Shown: positions 9,715 through 22,074 of the stretch, one piece after another
How positions within the stretch are numbered: the stretch's first letter is position 1
How the letters are laid out: the number at the start of each line of letters is the position of its first letter
Assembly: GCA_023333565.1 (NCBI GenBank)
Contig: JAJKFH010004053.1
Span: forward strand, 3,844,001 to 3,908,000
Direction: 5' to 3'
DNA from: Puffinus mauretanicus
Lineage: Eukaryota; Chordata; Aves; Procellariiformes; Procellariidae
Length of the DNA stretch: 64,000 nt
Notes under the pieces: generated by a model
Told to the model about the DNA's origin: nothing
The model's input: only the letters and a program-made list of their open reading frames with translations
The model's database searches: none
Position numbers and translations under genes: made by a program

Positions 9715-11845
9715 GTAAACTTGAATTTCTCTGAGGCAAGGACTTGTGCTGTGAAGGAGTCAGAAATCCAAGAGCTCTCTCCCAGTGCGTGCACTTTGCC
9801 ATGGAGGGGGCTATGTCATTTCTTTGAAGCAGGCTCTATTTTGATGGGCAAAACACCAGACGATGACGTAAACCTCTAAGGATGATTACTTGGGTCCTGT
9901 GTCCGGCTTATTCTCAAAAAAATGCCTTGAAAATCTTTAGAGCTGCTGCTCTTTTGTCTGTCAGTAATGAAAACAAGGGAGATGTTACTGGTCGCAGAGC
10001 AACTGAATCAAAGGACAGGCTTTGTGCTAGGGAAAAGTTCCCTATGATGTTTTCTTGTCCTCAGTACAATTTGTCCTCTCTTTTTTCTGGGGAGGTCTTC
10101 AGATAGAAGTGTCAGCTTGGTGGACACTACACAAGATCTAGAAAACGTAGTGTGCAATTTGTCTTGGTCTGACACTGCAAGTTCAGTGCACTCCCCAAGG
10201 TGTTGCTGGTCCTCAGGGCTGTCACCCACATGGAGCTGGCTGGCCAGGCTTCTGGCTGGGCTTTGTAGCTGCTAACACACATTCAGGAACAGTAGTGATG
10301 CTATGTGCTTTCCCCCAGCATCTCAGGCAGCTGGATCCATGCGGGCACAGAAGCCAGTAAGGGTCCGCAGTAGCCCCTTGTACAATCCCGGAGGATTTTG
10401 ACAGTCACATGATGAAGCTCTTGGTGTTCATGCCATTTTTGATAATGACAAAAAGAAAAAAAGAGAAATTGAAATGTATCTGAGAATCATCATGTGTCAT
10501 AAACCTCTAATCTTAATCTCTGTCTTTTCACCCAGTAAGTCCTCAGATTCCTCATAATACCCTCCTACGCCCGCCCACCATTCCCGTTCCCAGAACAAAA
10601 CCCCCAAATTCCCGGCAGTCTTTTGGCAAAGTACCAAGATCAAACTAATAATCTGAGAATTTTTCCACTTTCCCCAAATCATTCACAATGTGACAATTGC
10701 CGTATATAACAAAACAAAGTCATACTCACGATAAAATGCTTGGGTTATGGTTTATTTATTCTATTTGATTCTGTACGCACTCCAAAATCACATTTGTCAA
10801 GGGAGTATCTGAGCTTCTTGCAGTGATGCATTAAGAAATGCCTCCCTCTTCCAGCAGCAGAAAGTGTGCAGGGAAGGTAATCTAGAATCAGACACAAACG
10901 CAGATGCGATACGGAAAGGCTCACTGGTACCAACTGTGGAGAGCAGTAAGCTCAGCTCTTGGAGAGGTCATATCATTCCCTGCCACTGGTCAAGGCCTGA
11001 AAAGTCCCTGCTTTCTGTGCAGACAGTTTTCCCTTTCTTACCAAGGGTCCTGTTAGAATAGAGGACCTTTGACCACAGCTTTCATCCCAGAGCTTAAATG
11101 CAAGCTTTTTAGATTCTCCACCCAGGCCAGGAGAACATGGAGATACAAGACCATAAACTTGATTCAAATCCTGATGGGAGGCCATTCAAAGGAGTAGAGG
11201 ACATATATGACAAATCTGGAATAGCCTCAGCCGTTGAGAAAACACAGGACCACTTTCTGCACATGTTGATTCTCTGAAGGCTTCCTACATATTGCATTGC
11301 TGTAGCCTGGCCGGGAAATGGCACAGGCATGAATAACTAGAGCCAGACCACTGACTGTCAGAGTGGGAGAAAATATCTTGACCAGCTCCAGGGAGAAGTA
11401 GGCATTACTCTTGCTAAACCTCTTCAGTAACCCTAAGTCCAAGAATAAAAAAGAAAGTGGAAAACACGGCACATTACTGAGGATAACTATAAGGAGCATC
11501 ACGTGCCGTACAGAGAAAATCAGAAATGTTAAGGCATAGCACAACTTCCAAGGGATGTAAAATAATAATGAGACATTCTTCTGCAAGTATATTGATCCAA
11601 ACTGGTTTTTTATTTCAGTCTTTACTAAAAGAATCAACTGTGATTAAATGTTGAATGCAGTTAACACTGCTGGCAAAAAACTCATTGGTCAAAAGTCTTT
11701 AGTACCCATTAGTCAGGGGTAAAGTAGAAAATGGCAGATTGTTATCTGCTATGCAGTTAGATATTGTCAAATGGGTTTCACCTGATAAAATTCACTCCAA
11801 CAAATTTAGAGTCAACCTCAGTGATCTGAAAACTCCTGATAGATA
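9715..11845. other. No gene recognised
   Basis: No exon, RNA gene or identifiable repeat was seen. A 136-codon minus-strand frame at 11,227-11,637 is hydrophobic and AT-rich, with no recognisable domain. The sequence just before 11,846 may be an unrecognisable upstream part of the LINE fossil that follows. Confidence 0.5.
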
Positions 11846-13080
11846 GAAGTTGTAGAGTATCAGAAAAGAGCAAATATAGTACTTGTTTTTATAAGGAGAA
11901 GTCCATGAACATAGCCTGTTGTCTTGATTTTTATTTCCAGAAAAATAATAGAACAAAATACTATAGCCAGACCATCTGATGACAGTCAAATTACTTGGGA
12001 GATAACAGCTACAGAGGAACATGGTTTTGTCAAACAAACGCTAGCTCTGTTAAGCCCAATTTAATTTTCCTCTCTAGCAGGAGATGGGTCTTTGTAAGTT
12101 GATGTCACATATCTGGATGCTAGCAAGGCTTTTGACACTGTCCTGTATGACAGTTTCCTAAGGAAATTATAAGAAAGCATGAGCTAGTCAAAACTATTGT
12201 AAGGCAGGTGCTCAGCCACTTGGAAAACTCTACTCAGAAAGTAGCTGGAAATAGGTCATTGCCAGACTGGAAAGTTTCTTTGACTGCAGTTCCACAGGGG
12301 TCCGTCTTGGGTCAACATTTTATTAAAAACTTGGAAAATGTCAGAAGGGATTTCTCACTTCTTGGAAGAGGCTGGAAACGTTTTGGGAGGCTAGATTAGA
12401 ATTCAAAAGATCTTTACACATTGAAGAAACAGTATTAAAAATAATATTATCAGTAAGGACTAAAGTACTACTGCTAGAAAGACATTCTCAGCTGTCAAAA
12501 TGCAAGTGGGGGGAAGAACTGAATAGGCAACGGTTCTTCCAAAAATGAACTAGAGAATGTGGGGGACCACACATTGAGGGTGAGTCAATTTCGTGATACT
12601 AATGCAAAAAAAATCCTCTAAATTATGGGGATTTTTAAAAGGGAACATTTTATTTAAGACTCAGAGAAATCCTTCCACTCTGCTCAGCACCTAGAAGACA
12701 TCAAAGAACTGTGTCCATATTGAACAGACATTTCATAAAAGACTTGGTCTAATGGAGGAAGTCAAGAATAACCAGAGGTTTAGACAACATGACTTACAGA
12801 GAAAGAATGAAAAAAATGGGGTGGTTTAGTCCAGAGGGGAGATGTGATAATACTTTTCAAATACATAAAATGCAGCTGCAAAGAAAGGAGTAAAAAAGAA
12901 AGTTCTTTTTGTCCACTGCAGATAGGACAAGAAAATGTGAGCTGAAATTGCAGCGTGGGATATTTCTTTCAAACATAAAATGAAAATTTTCTAATGGCAA
13001 GGGCAGTTAAATGCTGGCACAGATTGCTAAAACTACTGTGGACTATCGATGGTCAAGAACAGTTTGGGTGTTCCTCTCTT
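11846..13080 (+). mobile_element. Ancient CR1/L3-type LINE remnant, plus orientation
   Basis: This is a heavily decayed LINE whose ORF2 blocks are in the right order. At 12,098-12,169 a frame reads VTYLDASKAFDTV, the reverse transcriptase block usually seen as YLDFSKAFDTV. At about 12,280-12,340 another reads AVPQGSVLG, matching the GVPQGSVLGP block. From about 12,690 to 13,080 the DNA follows the CR1/L3 3' ORF2 order: an RMKKMGWFSPEG-like block, then RCDNTFQIHKMQ, then the block normally reading DRTRxxGLKLQ, seen here as 'gataggacaag' and 'gagctgaaattgcagc'. Frameshifts and stops are frequent, so it is a dead fossil. The 5' boundary is uncertain and could lie further left. Old CR1/L3 copies of this kind are shared across amniotes. 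Confidence 0.75.
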
Positions 13081-13299
13081 GCAGGCAAATCACAAAGTCG
13101 ATACTTTTCACTTCAGTGGTCCCTATGGTTCTGCAAACAGCGAGGAATGCGAGAGCACCCTTAATCCTTGGGAGTGACTGACCAACTCCGGTGCATGGAG
13201 CACATATGATGCCAATGCTTCAAAAATCCTTTCTTCTGTCAGTATCTCCTGGGTCATCACTGGCTTTACCTTTCAGCAAATAGCCTTAATCTATGTATT

Positions 13300-13745
13300 C
13301 CTCTCATCCAGATAAAGTCATCTTGGTCACATTAGCCAAGCAGTAGGACTGTACAGCAAGAAGGTTGATCAGAACTATCTGCCAAGAGTGCATGTCATCA
13401 GAGTGGCAGGAAGATATTGAATAGCAGAGGAGAGAGAATTGATCCTTAAGGGACTTGATAAATGCAAGGTTCAGCAGCAGAAACATAGCTTTCTACCTCT
13501 AGTAGTCACTGGCATCCCTCCAAGAGGAACCTGGCCATTTAGTACATTACCCTGGCCCCCTGTTAACACTCTCAAGAGAAATAGGAGTATCTTAGGTCAA
13601 GAGTGTAAAATGTTGAAGAAAGATCCAGGAGAATGAAAATGGATGGCTGTTTTCTATCTATTGACAAGGAGAGATCGTCTGTCAATGCCACTAAAGTGAC
13701 TTCAGTTCAGCGTCCTGGTCTCAATCCAAATTGCGCCATCTCTCA
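13300..13745 (-). mobile_element. Ancient L2-type LINE remnant, minus orientation
   Basis: Read on the minus strand, the sequence follows the L2 reverse transcriptase order. Near 13,735 a decayed QSGFRPGHSTE-type block is recognisable. Around 13,580-13,640 the frame reads ILLDLSSTFYTLD, matching the usual VLLDLSAAFDTVD. At about 13,400-13,445 it reads LKDQFSLLCYSI, matching LQGSILSPLLFNI. After that comes a degraded ADD-type region. The reading frame is broken and the catalytic residues are lost. It lies within 250 bp of the oppositely oriented CR1/L3 remnant, so this 2-kb interval is a small cluster of very old LINE debris. L2 family assignment is by motif order from memory and should be confirmed by a repeat search. 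Confidence 0.55.
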
Positions 13746-15632
13746 TGCTAATTAATATCCCTGCTACACATAAATGTACAGGCCGTTTTTCATCTTCCCA
13801 TCAGGTACTGGCCTGAGCAAAAGGACATCTATTCTGACCTATAGTATGCCTACAGTCTATACTTCTTTGTCCCCATTGGATAGGCTAATTTTTTATACAG
13901 CAGATGTGCTAACACAGCTTCATTCAGAAGCAATATTTCTCACAGTTTAGAATGAAATTGAAATACCCTCTTGGAAATAAAGACGAATAAAATTATCCAA
14001 TAAGTGAATGCCAAAGCTGAAATCTTTGTAAGCACTCTTAGGTAATTCCTTTAAAAAAGAGAGATCCATTATGCCCTAACCTGCATTTTGTCACCAGTGT
14101 TGTTCCACTGTCAAGGTAAAGAACTGAGGAATGTCCACAGACTTGTTATGACATTAATCATATTAAATAAGGCATGTGAACAACAACTGCAATTAAACTG
14201 TAGCAATCAAAGACATAGGAAGCATTTACATTTTGGAAGACCATAAAGTGGTATGTTTTATTTAGAAATCACAAAGGTTCTGTCAATCTGTAAGATATGT
14301 ACTATATACACATCCTTCCTAAAAAGTAGCCCTATCTCAGGCAGAATTTGTCTGCACCTCCAATGAAGAATCAAAGAGTTCACAAGGTACTGAAAACTTG
14401 ACCCTGGTACACAGTGGTATAACCTCTCCAGACTCTAAGGAAGTATCTCCAAGCATCCACTTCTTATATGGCTACCAGAAAAATGCCCACCCAATAGCCA
14501 AGCTAAATAATCTTTAGACTCCCCGTACAGAACTATAATGCCTCCCAAACTGCTATTTCACTACTGGGAATACTGATGGGCTGACATGAATCACCCATTG
14601 TAAACACATCTGCACTGAGGAAATAGGCTTTTTTCCCCCAAAGGGTTTCGTATTTCTACATGAGAAGTCTGAACGGTGAAGTCAAGATTCCTATCCTAAT
14701 CTGAGGTTGCTTAGGAGCTCAGGTTTGTACTTAGGGCAAATCGGAAAATGATACTATGCCACCCCACCTAGACCCTGATGACAATGAAATGCTCCCAGGC
14801 TTCTAAAGTATTCAGCCCTTGGCTCTAACATAAGAACATTTTGAATATAAACCTTAAGTGACTATACACAGCAAAATCATTGTCAAAGTACTGGACCTCT
14901 AGCTTCCAGTCATAAAAGTCATCACCAAGTATGACTGTAAAGTGTTTCGCCTATTCTACTTTGCAACATGGTTTGCAGGGATAACTCTGTGAGAACCAAC
15001 TTGTTCATGTACTGCTTTGGGCAACAGGTGAGGTCCTTACAAACAGGGCGTGGGGAACGGAATCATGTGCATATGCCTACGCTTACGCATGCATCTGTGC
15101 AAGCCTGAAACAGGAAAATTCATTAACTGCGCTACTAACATTTGTCTGACCTGGGAAAATGCTGCCCGTTGCTCCAGGATTTGGCAAATTCAGGAGCCGG
15201 GTGTGTTACAAGTTCATCTGCAGTGGCCTCCTGTCACCAAAGCTTTGTTCTTTTCTTTACTATTCTAAATAATTTTGAATGCACAGAGCAGTTACTAGCA
15301 ATATTCCAAAGACGATAATACCTTCCTTGGCTTTCCAATGCTTAAAAAGCATACAAAGCTGTAGATACTGATGTGGTGATTACATCTGCCTTTGAGCCGC
15401 AGGTCAGACGGACCTGCTCAGTGGAGTCACTGCTCTCTGGCTCCCCGGCTTCAAGGACACTACTCACAATCTTTCTTCTCTGAGGTTAAGCTGGCCTACT
15501 GCCACTGTAAACACAAAATCTCACTTACATGGTTGAAAGATTAAATATCTGATTAAAATTTCTGGCCGCTAATTTGTTGAACTTGGCCATAGGGGTAAAT
15601 TTGAACTACACGATGTTCAATTCTACGTGTTC

Positions 15633-15661
15633 AGGAGTAGGGGGAGAAGAGGAGAAGGGGG
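15633..15661 (+). other. Purine-rich G-run tract
   Basis: A 29-base almost pure purine stretch with two runs of five G. It could adopt triplex or quadruplex structure. No associated gene was seen. Confidence 0.35.
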
Positions 15662-17029
15662 ATGTCATATTCCATGAAACAGAAAGGAAGTCACATTTCA
15701 GCTGAAAATTGAGATGGAGGATATGATCCAGCCGTGTCCAAAACAAGAGGCAAACTGAGTTTGGGCAGGTTGTCCTCCTTGGAGCAGCCTCTGCAGGAGT
15801 GGGGCTCCATGCATCCAAACCAGATGTGAAGTCATTGCAGCCACCTGACGCGCCCTTTTGAGATGCAGCGCCTACTTCCAGCAACTCGGCTGTAAAACCT
15901 TGCCAGAGGCAGAGTTTAGGGACAGTCTGCAGCTGAGGCTGAATTCAGCAAGGGATGTCAGTGGGTTGGGTCAGGAACTTCTCCGTCTCCATGAATAACT
16001 TAAACTACCACTTGAGCCCTGGTTCATCACACTTAGGAAATCTCACAGGGGTTTCTGGGGCAGACATATCAGTCTCCCTACCCCGTTTCTCCAGGATTTG
16101 TGCTTAGTAAAGAGACCTGGGCAGCCCATTCCCTTGGGCAGAGTCCTTGAAGGGGCCGGGGTGTGCTCAGCCGGCATCACATGCTCAGAAACTTCAGACA
16201 AGTTCTACAGCTTATAATAAAACGCAAAGGATGGATTTGGTTTTTTACATTACAGGGTCCAGGCAACTCTGAACAATTTTTTTTTCAGAGACAGCAAGCA
16301 GCTCCTTCCTAACTGCAAATCTGCCCCTTGCCAAATTTCATAATTTGCTTGCTGCAAGCTATGTTAAAGCTCTGCAGAAGAAAAATTATTGGATTTTTTT
16401 TGTAATGAGAAACGTTAGGCAACTTTAATACAGAAACTTCTGGTGCTCCTACACTAACTCTTTAATGTTGTGGCTTAATTTGACATGATGGTTTCATCCT
16501 TCAGCCTCATATTATTTCCTCGGAGCTGTTCTTATAGGACAGGAGCCTCAAGCAAGCATATTTCCCCACAAATATTATAAGTATCAGAAAAAATCACAAT
16601 CTACCTATAGCAAGGACTGCGAGGCCCCCATCACTTCTACAGCCAAAATTCACTGAAGTGAATATGTTTAGAAAACTACAGATTATACAAAAACGAAGGT
16701 TTTGTCCTGACAGTCCTGGTCCATTTTACCCACACACCTGTGAAAACCTAGCATGGGATATGACCCTTCAAGCATGACTTTTCAGCATTACTTTTAGCAT
16801 ATTTTCAACAGTCATGTTCTTTTCGAACTCTCTTTTCATGGCAGCCTTTGTAGAGACTTAATGCTGCAACAATTACTTATACCAACCACATTGCCTCTTT
16901 CTTTTTCTGTGCAGCCATGATAGGGCTATGTCTTCCCCAAATGTATGCAAATCCCCGGCATGTGTTTTATCTCTTCAAATTCAGTACAGTGAGGATAGAT
17001 CCTGAACAATCTTAACTCAGGCTGGGTAA

Positions 17030-17053
17030 TGACCAATTTGTCTTAATTGGTCA
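17030..17053. repeat. 9-bp perfect inverted repeat carrying two CCAAT boxes
   Basis: TGACCAATT and AATTGGTCA are perfect reverse complements separated by six bases (TGTCTT). Each arm contains a CCAAT pentamer, in opposite orientations. CCAAT is the core of NF-Y sites, so this could be a paired binding site, or only a chance palindrome. Confidence 0.6.
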
Positions 17054-20000
17054 GTGAAAGCTCATGGCATTGCTTCTGTTCCCAGCATCAGGTTTCATTC
17101 AACAAAGTCAATGAGACACATCCATGTACTTAAAGTTAGTAAGTATGTTTTTGAACTGGGATCTGGTTGTTCTTCAGAGCAAATATTGACGTTTCTCCCC
17201 AAATTGGCTTTCCGTCACACATTTGTGCCAATAAATGTCACTGCTCAAATGGGAAACAAATACACAAAGGTGCAAATACAGCCAAAGCAAATTAATTCAA
17301 GCAGATATCCCCAGGCAACGTTTTGCTCTGCCACCAAATGGCTGCAGGCAGTGACTGGGAGGGAGCCTGCAGTACAAGTTAAATGGCAAGAAAATTTCTA
17401 AGAGCTGAGGAGCCGGGAGCCCTGGCGAGCCCTTTGCAGCCACTCCGCCACCAGCAAGACATAAGACTTGCCTCTCAGGGGTTCAAGCACCCAGAAAAAC
17501 TCACATGAAAGGGATGCTATGGGGAACACCTGCAGAAGCAACCAGCACAGCCTTGATGTTTGCCACCCATAGTTAAATCTTTCCTGCAAACGGGAGGGTC
17601 TTGCTTATGGGTGCACAGTAGGTAGGTAGAGGCCACCTGGACATCCTTGTTTATGTAGCTGGGCCACTGACAGAAAACCAGGGGCAAATCCCAACAGACA
17701 AGTAGGGGGGCTGAGCTTCTATTGCTGCTGCTGCATAAAATTGATTAGCAAAGTATGGCCCATGAACCCCTTGTAGCCTGTAAATGCTTTTGCAGTGGTA
17801 ACCCAACAGGTAGTTTCCACTGCGGACACCCTACTAAACTAAAAGGCACAGTTTTGCTATAGAGGCCCCAGCTGAGCATCCTACTGCTTAGGTGAATATT
17901 CATCAGCAAACCTTGGAGGCTCCCATTCAGAAAAGGCTTTTTTTCTTTTCATTGACCCACATTCTTTTGTAATAGTGTCATGTTCTGTTATATTTATCCC
18001 AGCAGTTGCCATACCCCAGCATGGCTGGACAAGCCTGGTCTTCTTTCTGTCCCAGAGATGAAAAAGAGATCGGACTTTGCTGCTTGGAGCTCTCTGCACA
18101 GGGAGGCGGAAACCTGCAGTGCAGAGGGGAAGCAGAGAAGCAGACTCAGCACCGCACTTCTGAGCAAAATATGCAACCTGATAGCCCGAAAATGTCATTG
18201 GCTGGAAGGCAGCCGTTTACCTTTAAGAGTATTTAAAGTATGTTAACTACAGACCAAAAGAATACATTGTAAACGCAACATAATAACTCTCTAATAGAGG
18301 AGAGAGGTTTTTTATTTACCTACCAGAGACATTTGATTATCAAGCAAAATTGCCTTGTGAAAAGAAAAGCACTCCATCACCTCGCAGCCTCGAGTGCCAG
18401 CATACCACATATAACTTTAATGTGGTCGGTATCTGTTTAGAGGTCACTTAAAAGGTAACTATTTAAAAAAATGCATTCATATAAACATAAGTTTTAATGC
18501 CTTTTGTGTGAAATGCAAAAGTCGAGTCTTGAATGCCCATGCTCGTGAAAGATCATGTAGTATTTTTAGCAAGATTAAAGGGGTTAATCCTGGTCAAATT
18601 CCACTTTGAATACTTACACGCTGCCTACTTTAATTCTCCTGAAATTTCAACTGTACATTGTGTTCTCCTTGGCTTTTGCCCTAACGTGTCAGCGTTACCT
18701 AGAAATGACCGCATTTCAGTAGCACGTTCAATCACGGGGCTCTCCACCCCAGCCCTCTCCGCGCCGTGCAGCTCTGCACCGCTTCTTTTCCCTCTTCTGA
18801 CACAATTACTGGATCCTTTTGGACCATTTCACGAGGACCTGTGAAAAGTCCCTGAACAAAACAGGCTTAGCCAGGCCTGATGTGCACCAAGGGAGGACAT
18901 TTCGCCTTTAGTTTGTTCATCATTAAGATACCTAGGAAAGAAATGTGCTATATAAGTAGGAAGCACTGTTTCTATTAATATTAACAAGTAATAGTTATAT
19001 CTAATGCTTTCCTTTCCACTTAACATTTTTGGTGATAAAAGGATTCTAATTAAAAATATAAACAGGTCTTTCACTTCTTGTTTTACACTTATCTTCCACA
19101 TGTGCTTGTAATAATCTGCCTTCTTGCCAACACCATCTTGTAAATGAGATCCATATCTCAAGGGTTTATCCTGGTTAAATAAACTGAATTCAATAAAACC
19201 CATCTTCAGATATTCCACATGTGAGAGTTATTACTACACTAACATGCTACTGTTGCTTCTGTTACCTAGTGTTACAGATGCATTAACTTCTCCCCTTTGC
19301 TTGAGTTATGCTCCACTGTATATCTAAGATAAGAAAATGGAGTGCCTGGAGTCTGTTCAGTGTTATCGTATAACAAACAGTGACTTTTTTATTGAAGGAG
19401 CTCCACGAGCGATGCACGTTTTATTGAAACTAATTCAGAGGGAAAAAAAAAAATTTAAAGATAAATGTTGAACTAAAACCAAAGTAAGCCATGATGTTAT
19501 TTGCCCCCTTTCTCTTCCCTTCCCTCCTCTTTGCCCCCAGCTGGTAAGCCTTGTGATAGTGTCACACAGGGCTGCACAACATTTCTTTGCAGTCAGAGCT
19601 CAAAGGTCACAGTGCAGTTGTATAGCTGCACCCAGTAAAGTTGGCATCAGCCTTTCCTGCCCCCTGAAATTCATTCATCTATCAGCCTCCTTGCTTTGAG
19701 CACCTCTGCAGTGCCTGCAAGCTGGATTGTGCTCAGCACAAACCTCAGAGCAAAACAAACAATTGTATTTGAGCTCCACGGGGTTTCTTTTTTTTTTTCC
19801 TGGATGACTTCTTCTAGCCGTCTAGCTTGAACTTCCTGCCTTGTTACTGCAAAATGATCTGATCCACTGTGAGACACTCGGTGTGGTTTCCTGACAGCAT
19901 TTCTTTCTCAAAAGCACCCCCAGGCCATCCACTTATCCAAGCAAAGCTAGATACCCATTAAAAAGTCACTGCATTTCCTCCAGAATCCTTCCGTTGTTGT

Positions 20001-22074
20001 CTGGAAAAGAGTGCAGTGGACATCTGGGTTTTCTTCCAAAATTAGGGTACAGACTCCTCTTGGAGAGGGATCTCAGAAGAAAAGCACAAGGAAAAGATCA
20101 GTTACAACCACTCTTCCCGGGTTCCTATGGCCAAGCCTCCCTTCATCTCCATTTCTCTTTTTTTTGAGTCTCTTTTTCCTGTTGCCTTCCCAGCAAGGAA
20201 TTTGCTGCGTTGCATCACAACCATCAGATGGAAATCTTCAGTTCAGTGTGCAGGGACACGGACAGACTAAAGGCCCGACCCTGAGATACAAGTTGTTTTG
20301 ATTGGCAGCAAGAGCTTGATGTCCAGAACTACTCCAAATGATGAATTAGAAATACAGAACCAAGGCTCTCTCGAGATGGCCACAAGGCAACTCTTGGCCC
20401 GTCAAAAAAATAATTAGAACGGCATTGCAAATAGCAAGGCTTCTTTTGTAACATTTATAGCAAGCGGAGGCCTCTCAGGGAAGATTTCCAGGAGCAGAGC
20501 CAAATTCAGAAATAAAAGCCAGCGAAAGGAAGATTTACACCTCCCTCGAGAAGATAGCCAATAAGATTTCTAGGTGGATTTTGAGACTTTGGCTGCTGAA
20601 CTACATTTCTCAGATTTTTCTCTTTGATTTTAATGAGGTGAACTAATGCTTTTGTTTACTTAAATGAATAATAATAATAACAGAAACAAATACCAAAGCA
20701 GCATCTTTTCTGAGCATCAAGGCCCAATTTCAGAGTTTCATCTCCAACTACCCTCTCCTATTGGTTTTTATTTGCAAAAGCACATCCTGGTGATGGGGTC
20801 AGGGACGCTCTGTGCTAGGGACTGTTTAAACCGCATGGCATAAAGGCTTTGCCCCAGAGAGTTCACAATGTCTGGTTTGGGTAGGGGAATAAAAATGAAA
20901 AAATAAAAAAGAAAGGAGAGAAACTAGAACTAGCACAACATTAAAGTCCAGTGTGCTGGTATAAATCATACTTGAGACCTAGATGGGTATATTGTGTAGA
21001 AATAAAACTACTGCCACGCTCATCTGCTTTAGTTCCCTTAGAGGGTTTTTCTTCCCATGAGCTGCTTTTTTGCCTTTTTCTCCAGGAGTACTATCTCCTT
21101 TTTGTCCTTTCTGTACCCTCAGGCACCTTTTCTTTGCTTGGTGGCTTGGGGTGCCCCAGCTACACCTTATTTCATTTACTGGTCACATGAGGAAGTGGAA
21201 GACACAATGGATGAGTGAGCAAGTCTGTTAATCAGGCAATCACCTTTTTTTCCCTCATAGAATTCATCCTTATCTTTAAGTAAATACTAAATCCGATGTC
21301 AGGAAGAAAAGTTTTCACACATCTGAAATTTAAAAAGAAAGACATGTCAATGTCTTTGTGCTTAAGACTTTATCTATTAAACATGAAATTACCTCAGGCC
21401 TCTGTTTTTTGCATTTGTAACCCTGGTAAATATATATGAAACGATCAGAAAGTGTTAACTAGCGGTTGTGTAAACAACAAAGGCTTCCTACATATAGGCC
21501 ATAATATGTTTTTGGAAAAGGTTCAGTAGGCGCTTTGTGAGTGATACTGCTTTGAAGCATTGTATCAAGCCATATCTTTCTGGCAAAGCTTAGAAGTTTT
21601 TAAGTGGAAATCTCACGCTGGGAATTTCATCCAGGCTCAACAGCCTGCTGTTAGAGGAGGAGCTGAGACCTGGGAGGCATCCCTGTACCGTGCCACTGCT
21701 ATCCTCCGAGATGCTACGCTGGATTTCAGGGTAACAGGGTTTCAGACCAATGACTGGGGCTAAGAAACAAAATGATCTGAAGACAGTGGACTGAAAAACA
21801 CCCTCTTTTTTTTGAAGCTAGCACTTGCTAGATTGGTTGGATGCTAGGTCTCAAGCTGGTAGGGGCTATGATCAGTCTGCCTCTGTTCCCCCTTGCCCTG
21901 CCACCAGGACTGCGTAGACTCCCGCTCCAGCCCTCCCTTGTGGTTTCCTTTCCAAACTGAAAAGCTTTGCTCACACACTCACTGCATATGTGGAAGCCTC
22001 TTCCACCCCTTTAGTCACCTTCACCACCCTTCTTGGGACCTGCTCCTCTTCTGCTACAAAGATGGAGGAAGAAT

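Larger units (their letters stand above)
13746..22074. other. No gene recognised
   Basis: More than 8 kb without an identifiable exon, RNA gene or transposon. Open frames are short and unrelated to known domains, the longest being 129 codons on minus at 18,829-19,218. Items noted separately are the purine-rich tract at 15,633-15,661 and the inverted repeat at 17,030-17,053. A pyrimidine tract ending in CAG at about 19,500-19,540 is followed within three bases by GTAAGC; this is splice-site-like but leaves no room for an exon. Confidence 0.5.

Noticed and set aside
11227..11637. 136-codon hydrophobic minus-strand frame
   Set aside because: AT-rich sequence read on this strand naturally gives Leu/Phe/Ile-rich peptide. 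No domain, signal or splice evidence; it lies next to LINE debris.
18829..19218. 129-codon minus-strand frame
   Set aside because: AT-rich, no motif, no neighbouring exon candidate; length is within chance expectation for 64 kb in six frames.
19500..19550. Pyrimidine tract, CAG, then GTAAGC three bases later
   Set aside because: Acceptor and donor are only three bases apart, too close for an exon.
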